A program made the position numbers and the translations under genes. A DNA stretch of 8,718 bases, taken from NCBI GenBank assembly GCA_023458855.1, contig JAEWWQ010000230.1, positions 1-8,718 of the forward strand, read 5' to 3'. Below are positions 5,780 to 8,718 of this stretch, piece by piece (the stretch's first letter is position 1; each line of letters starts with the position of its first letter). This DNA is from Bacillota bacterium (GTDB taxonomy: Bacteria > Bacillota > Clostridia > Lachnospirales > Lachnospiraceae). The notes below the pieces were generated by a model. The model had not been told where the DNA came from and searched no databases. It was given only the letters and a program-made list of their open reading frames with translations.

Positions 5780-7360
5780 CTATGCACTTAATGTTTTTAC
5801 AAGTATTAATTTATCACCAGGCTTAATAAGATCAGAAGTCAGATTATTCATTTCTTTTATCTGTTCCACAGAAATATAATATCTTTTACCGATCTGCCAC
5901 AAGGTATCTCCTTCTTTCACAACATATACCACAATTCCAGGCATATCCTGTAACCGGTCAACATCCAGTTCCTGAATCTGTATCTGTGTAATAATATCCT
6001 CTTCCAATTGTCTGAATACTACTGCCGAGAAATGCAGTTCCATCTTAACATCCAGCTCTTCACTGTCTATCATATTGATATTCATTTGCTCTATATGCAT
6101 TTGAATATGCTTTTCTGAATCAGCACTCATATTGGGTACTTCAATTGTATGTACAAATGGTATATTTCCCTCTACTGATGAAAAAGGAATCTGATCGTCG
6201 TTCGTGATATATAGTACTTTTATAAGCACACTACCCTTTATCTCAATTCCGTTTTCAACAGCCGCCATCTCATCTATCTGTACTTGCCCTTCACTGTGGC
6301 ATAATTGAAGTATTCTTTCATTTCCAGATTGCAATTTAATATGATCTGCAATGGAAAATCTTCCGCTATTGCGAATGAGAAGATCCTTATAATGTCCTTT
6401 TTGCGTGACCGCATTTACTTCATTCCGAATACCGTAAACATCCGACAGGATATCTACATTTTCCTGTTCATATAGCCTGATCTGAAGATCCAAAGGCAAT
6501 TCTATACCAATTATTCTTTCTTCTCCGTCAAAATCCGGGCGCACATCCACATCGATATGTGAAATAGTATAACTGATGTCTGGAATATATCCCTCTTCAC
6601 ATCCATGGCATTCTATGACCCCACTAATTGGAATGGTGGTTTCATACCATCTGATTGGTTGTTCTTCCCCTTCTCCTTCATATAAAATGAAAACTTTCAT
6701 CTCCCCCTGCAGAGACAATTTTTCGTCCAAAGATTTAAATTCTGTGATATTTACATCAATATTCTGCCAGAGAATCTCAAAAATGTTAGGCAATTCCTGT
6801 GGAAGCTGAATTTCTTCTTTAATACGGAACACATCTTTCTTCTGAATTGCAAGCTCTGAGATTTCCATTCTCTTCTTACGATATTCAATCGGCATTTGTT
6901 CCAGTCCGCTTTCATTGCGAATAATGTCTACAGAAGTCTCTTCGTCCGCTATCTCATCTACATACGCCTGCATGGTCACTACCGCTTGTGCACTTATTTT
7001 TCTAGAATTAATAAGACCTATGGTCAGATCTTCAAGTTCTGCTTTTACATTGACCGAATCCCCGTTTTTCAGACCTTCCATGTAAATCTGTTCCTGAAAA
7101 GGAATCACCCCATCCAATACTCTGACTTTCCTTCCTTCTTCGTTTGTGATGTATAAACAGAAAAATTCCAGCTTACCGCTGATTTGTGCACGATCCACGC
7201 TCGTCTTTATTTCATCTATCTGAACCCTTCCCTTATCATACACAATGCGTTCCACATCTGGTTTGTTATCGGGTACATTCATGTCATCTTCTAAAGTAAT
7301 CTGCGTAGTAGCCCTGGACCGGATACGATCCATATGTATATTTTTTTTAATTAACTCCAT
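5780..7360 (-). CDS. sipL: SPOCS (DUF3794) repeat protein with C-terminal LysM domain, SipL-like spore-coat morphogenesis protein
   Basis: A 526-residue acidic protein with no signal peptide or membrane segment. The N-terminal region has the SPOCS/DUF3794 hallmark DMNVPDNKPDVERIV (26-40), with KGRVQIDEIK and a beta-rich domain to about 135. Two more segments of similar beta-rich pattern follow, about 165-310 and 330-470; VQIDEM, SVLIKVLYITNDD and IPFVHTIEV in the last echo the first. The C-terminal 50 residues are a LysM domain: VYVVKEGDTLWQIGKRYYIS...MNNLTSDLIKPGDKLIL. This architecture and length fit SipL of Clostridioides difficile, which binds the coat ATPase SpoIVA around the forespore and is the counterpart of Bacillus SpoVID. 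The mother-cell role is inferred from that family. The start at 7360 is preferred because AGGGAGG (minus strand, 7367-7373) lies 6 nt upstream; a TTG at 7378 lies upstream of that site. A sigma-E-like promoter supports sporulation expression. Another SPOCS/LysM paralogue remains possible. Confidence 0.85.
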   Translation of the reverse strand: MELIKKNIHMDRIRSRATTQITLEDDMNVPDNKPDVERIVYDKGRVQIDEIKTSVDRAQISGKLEFFCLYITNEEGRKVRVLDGVIPFQEQIYMEGLKNGDSVNVKAELEDLTIGLINSRKISAQAVVTMQAYVDEIADEETSVDIIRNESGLEQMPIEYRKKRMEISELAIQKKDVFRIKEEIQLPQELPNIFEILWQNIDVNITEFKSLDEKLSLQGEMKVFILYEGEGEEQPIRWYETTIPISGVIECHGCEEGYIPDISYTISHIDVDVRPDFDGEERIIGIELPLDLQIRLYEQENVDILSDVYGIRNEVNAVTQKGHYKDLLIRNSGRFSIADHIKLQSGNERILQLCHSEGQVQIDEMAAVENGIEIKGSVLIKVLYITNDDQIPFSSVEGNIPFVHTIEVPNMSADSEKHIQMHIEQMNINMIDSEELDVKMELHFSAVVFRQLEEDIITQIQIQELDVDRLQDMPGIVVYVVKEGDTLWQIGKRYYISVEQIKEMNNLTSDLIKPGDKLILVKTLSA

Positions 7361-7366
7361 AAAAAA

Positions 7367-7407
7367 CCTCCCTAACAACTTTACTTCATTGTATTCTCAG
7401 AGGGAGG
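7367..7407 (-). repeat. Inverted repeat pairing the SipL-like gene's ribosome binding site
   Basis: On the minus strand CCTCCCT (7401-7407) is perfectly complementary to the Shine-Dalgarno AGGGAGG (7367-7373), with 27 nt between. The upstream arm lies between the -35 and -10 of the predicted sigma-E promoter. It would be absent from transcripts started there, but present in transcripts entering from pyrD, where it could mask the ribosome binding site. Confidence 0.5.
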
Positions 7408-7416
7408 ATTTTATTC
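7388..7416 (-). promoter_or_regulatory. Sigma-E-like sporulation promoter of the SipL-like gene
   Basis: Read on the minus strand, GAATAAA (7410-7416) is followed after 14 bases by AATACAAT (7388-7395). The sigma-E consensus known from Bacillus subtilis is about KMATATT, 14-15 bases, then CATACAAT. The -10 matches 7 of 8 positions and the spacing is right. Transcription would start near 7381, giving a leader of about 20 nt ending in the AGGGAGG ribosome binding site. This fits the known sigma-E control of sipL in C. difficile. Confidence 0.6.
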
Positions 7417-7445
7417 GTATATTAAAAATAATGCATTAGAAAATC

Positions 7446-7500
7446 TTTGCTAAAAACTCCAAAGTAAACTTGTTTACTTTAGCAAAACTTGTTCGCTATT
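7446..7500 (-). terminator. Palindromic region after pyrD, probable terminator
   Basis: AAAGTAAAC (7461-7469) and GTTTACTTT (7472-7480) form a perfect 9-bp palindrome with a two-base centre. Outer arms TTTGCT (7446-7451) and AGCAAA (7481-7486) extend it across an asymmetric bulge. On the minus strand the inner hairpin is followed by GGAG and then TTTTT (7457-7453), so it probably ends pyrD transcripts, though the T-run is displaced. A second, imperfect palindrome (AGCAAAAC, TT, GTTCGCT; 7481-7497) shares the same AACTTGTT centre. The terminator role is favoured by position. Confidence 0.5.
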
Positions 7501-7501
7501 T

Positions 7502-8404
7502 TTATCTCACAGCACCAACCAATTCCTGTATATCTTCAATATGATATTTCTGCATATATGCTTCAATACCGCTCACGACTTCTTCTGTGATGTATGGATT
7601 TACAAAATTCATGGCACCTACGGAAACCGCCGTCGCACCGGCAAGTATAAATTCTATGGCATCCTCCGCATTGGCAATGCCGCCCATTCCGATAATCGGT
7701 ATCTTAACCGCATTAGCAGTCTGATATACCATACGGACTGCTACCGGTTTGATCGCCGGACCCGAAAGTCCACCTGTCTTGTTCGCAAGTGCAAATGTCC
7801 TTTTATGCACATCTATTTTCATCCCTGTAATCGTATTGATCAAAGATAACGCATCCGCACCTGCCGCCTCTGCGGCTTTTGCCATCTCCGTAATATCGGT
7901 CACATTGGGACTGAGCTTCATAATAACAGGTTGCTTTGCTTTTGCCTTAATTTCTTTTGTAATATGAAAAAGTGCATCTGCCTTTTGGCCAAAAGCAATC
8001 GCGCCTTCCTTTACATTAGGGCAGGATACATTGATTTCCAGCATATCTACCGGCTGTTCACCCAACTTTTCCACAACCTCAACATAATCTTCTATCGTTT
8101 TTCCACATACATTCACAATCACTTTCGTATCATATTGTCTCAAAAATGGGATATCTCGTTCTATAAAAACGTCCATTCCAGGATTTTGCAATCCTATTGC
8201 ATTCAGCATGCCTCCATAGGTCTCAGCCACTCTGGGTGTTGGATTACCCGTCCAAGGCACATTGGCAACTCCCTTGGTAACGACCGCACCAAGTTTATTC
8301 AAATCTACGAATTCACTGTATTCCACTCCTGATCCAAAAGTTCCCGAAGCGGTCATGACCGGATTTTTAAAAGTAACACCAGCGATTGTAACTTCTGTTT
8401 TCAT
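7502..8404 (-). CDS. pyrD: Dihydroorotate dehydrogenase B (NAD+), catalytic subunit PyrD
   Basis: A 300-residue FMN-containing TIM-barrel enzyme that oxidises dihydroorotate to orotate, the fourth step of de novo pyrimidine synthesis, in the cytoplasm. It belongs to class 1B, whose electrons pass through PyrK to NAD+; the adjacent pyrK supports this. Motifs in order are PVMTASGTFGSG (15-26), VTKGV (42-46, with FMN-contacting Lys44), NAIGLQNPG (68-76), the active-site loop INVSCPNV (124-131), where Cys128 is the expected catalytic base (class 2 enzymes have Ser), IMKLSPN (161-167, Lys163), LINTITGMKIDV, GGLSGPAIKP and the phosphate-binding end IIGMGGIANAEDAIEFILAGATAVSVGAM. Length is normal. 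The ATG at 8404 overlaps the pyrK stop by one base (TAATG), with GGGAGGTAG upstream inside pyrK, so the two genes are translationally coupled. A palindrome follows its stop. Confidence 0.96.
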   Translation of the reverse strand: MKTEVTIAGVTFKNPVMTASGTFGSGVEYSEFVDLNKLGAVVTKGVANVPWTGNPTPRVAETYGGMLNAIGLQNPGMDVFIERDIPFLRQYDTKVIVNVCGKTIEDYVEVVEKLGEQPVDMLEINVSCPNVKEGAIAFGQKADALFHITKEIKAKAKQPVIMKLSPNVTDITEMAKAAEAAGADALSLINTITGMKIDVHKRTFALANKTGGLSGPAIKPVAVRMVYQTANAVKIPIIGMGGIANAEDAIEFILAGATAVSVGAMNFVNPYITEEVVSGIEAYMQKYHIEDIQELVGAVR

Positions 8405-8718
8405 TAGATTTCTACCTCCCTTGCCTCAAATACAGGTCCGTCTGTGCAGATTCTGCTGTTATTCACATGAGAATGGTGATCTTTCTCTTTTGTCTTGCAT
8501 ACACAGCCCAGACATGCCCCCACTCCGCATGCCATTCGCTCTTCCAATGAGATAAAGGCAGGAATTCCTTTCTCTTCTGCATACTGTTTAATAGCACGGA
8601 GCATCGGCATTGGACCGCAGGCAAATATGACATCTGCGTCAAGTGCATTTTCTCTGATTGCATCCATAACATTTCCCTTTGTACCTGCACTGCCATCTTC
8701 TGTTGCAACGTATATGGT
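8404..8718 (-). CDS. pyrK: Dihydroorotate dehydrogenase B electron transfer subunit PyrK (partial, N-terminus beyond window)
   Basis: The last 104 codons of PyrK are visible and the frame runs open through 8718, so the N-terminal FAD-binding part lies outside. An internal ATG at 8667 is not the true start, because coding sequence of family type (ATEDGSAGTKGNVMDAI) continues upstream of it. PyrK is a flavin- and [2Fe-2S]-containing reductase subunit that passes electrons from PyrD to NAD+. Visible are the NAD-binding segment DVIFACGPMPMLRAI and the iron-sulfur motif RMACGVGACLGCVC followed by RICTDGPVF. The cluster ligands should be the Cys residues of the C-x4-C-x2-C pattern plus the Cys of RICTDG, with one extra Cys in CVC. 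The last base of its stop region is shared with the pyrD start. Upstream genes of a pyrimidine operon are expected beyond the right edge. Confidence 0.95.
   Translation of the reverse strand, partial: TIYVATEDGSAGTKGNVMDAIRENALDADVIFACGPMPMLRAIKQYAEEKGIPAFISLEERMACGVGACLGCVCKTKEKDHHSHVNNSRICTDGPVFEAREVEI

Noticed and set aside
7931..8332. Plus-strand open frame of 133 codons over pyrD.
   Set aside because: It lies wholly opposite the well-conserved pyrD coding sequence and its translation resembles no protein; it is a shadow frame.

Overview
The window looks like chromosomal DNA from a low-GC, endospore-forming member of the Bacillota, most likely a Clostridia species of the Lachnospiraceae type. 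The reasons are the AT-rich intergenic regions, strong AGGAGG-type ribosome binding sites, a SPOCS/LysM spore-envelope protein, a NAD-linked class 1B dihydroorotate dehydrogenase (PyrD with an iron-sulfur PyrK), and a match to the CodY operator. The taxon is inferred from gene content and style, not from a marker gene.

Layout. Positions 1-118 hold a promoter and leader for a small cytidylate-kinase-like P-loop protein (119-742, +). Positions 743-976 are a dense control region: a sigma-A-type promoter with a near-consensus CodY box between its -35 and -10, then a terminator-like hairpin only about 20 nt after the predicted transcription start, enclosed by a longer-range complementary pair. Positions 977-5701 (+) are a complete branched-chain amino acid (or related) ABC importer in the order substrate-binding lipoprotein, LivH and LivM permeases, LivG and LivF ATPases. 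A 16-bp hairpin separates the binding protein from livH. From livH onward the genes are tightly packed, with small gaps or overlaps and Shine-Dalgarno sequences inside or next to the preceding stop.

A terminator at 5727-5769 lies between livF and a convergent block on the minus strand. Reading leftwards from the right edge, this block is pyrK (partial, its N-terminal part lies outside the window), pyrD (overlapping pyrK by one base), a palindromic intergenic region, and a gene for a protein with SPOCS/DUF3794-type repeats and a C-terminal LysM domain, resembling SipL of Clostridioides difficile. The SipL-like gene has its own sequence close to the sigma-E consensus, and an inverted repeat able to mask its ribosome binding site only in transcripts that read in from pyrD.

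How the parts work together. The Liv proteins form one importer: the lipoprotein captures the substrate, LivH/LivM form the channel, and LivG/LivF power it. CodY senses branched-chain amino acids and GTP, so repression when these are plentiful would be logical feedback. PyrK/PyrD perform the fourth step of pyrimidine synthesis. The SipL-like protein belongs to mother-cell spore-coat assembly and is functionally separate. I see no new defence, mobile or biosynthetic system. The interesting content is in the non-coding control regions.
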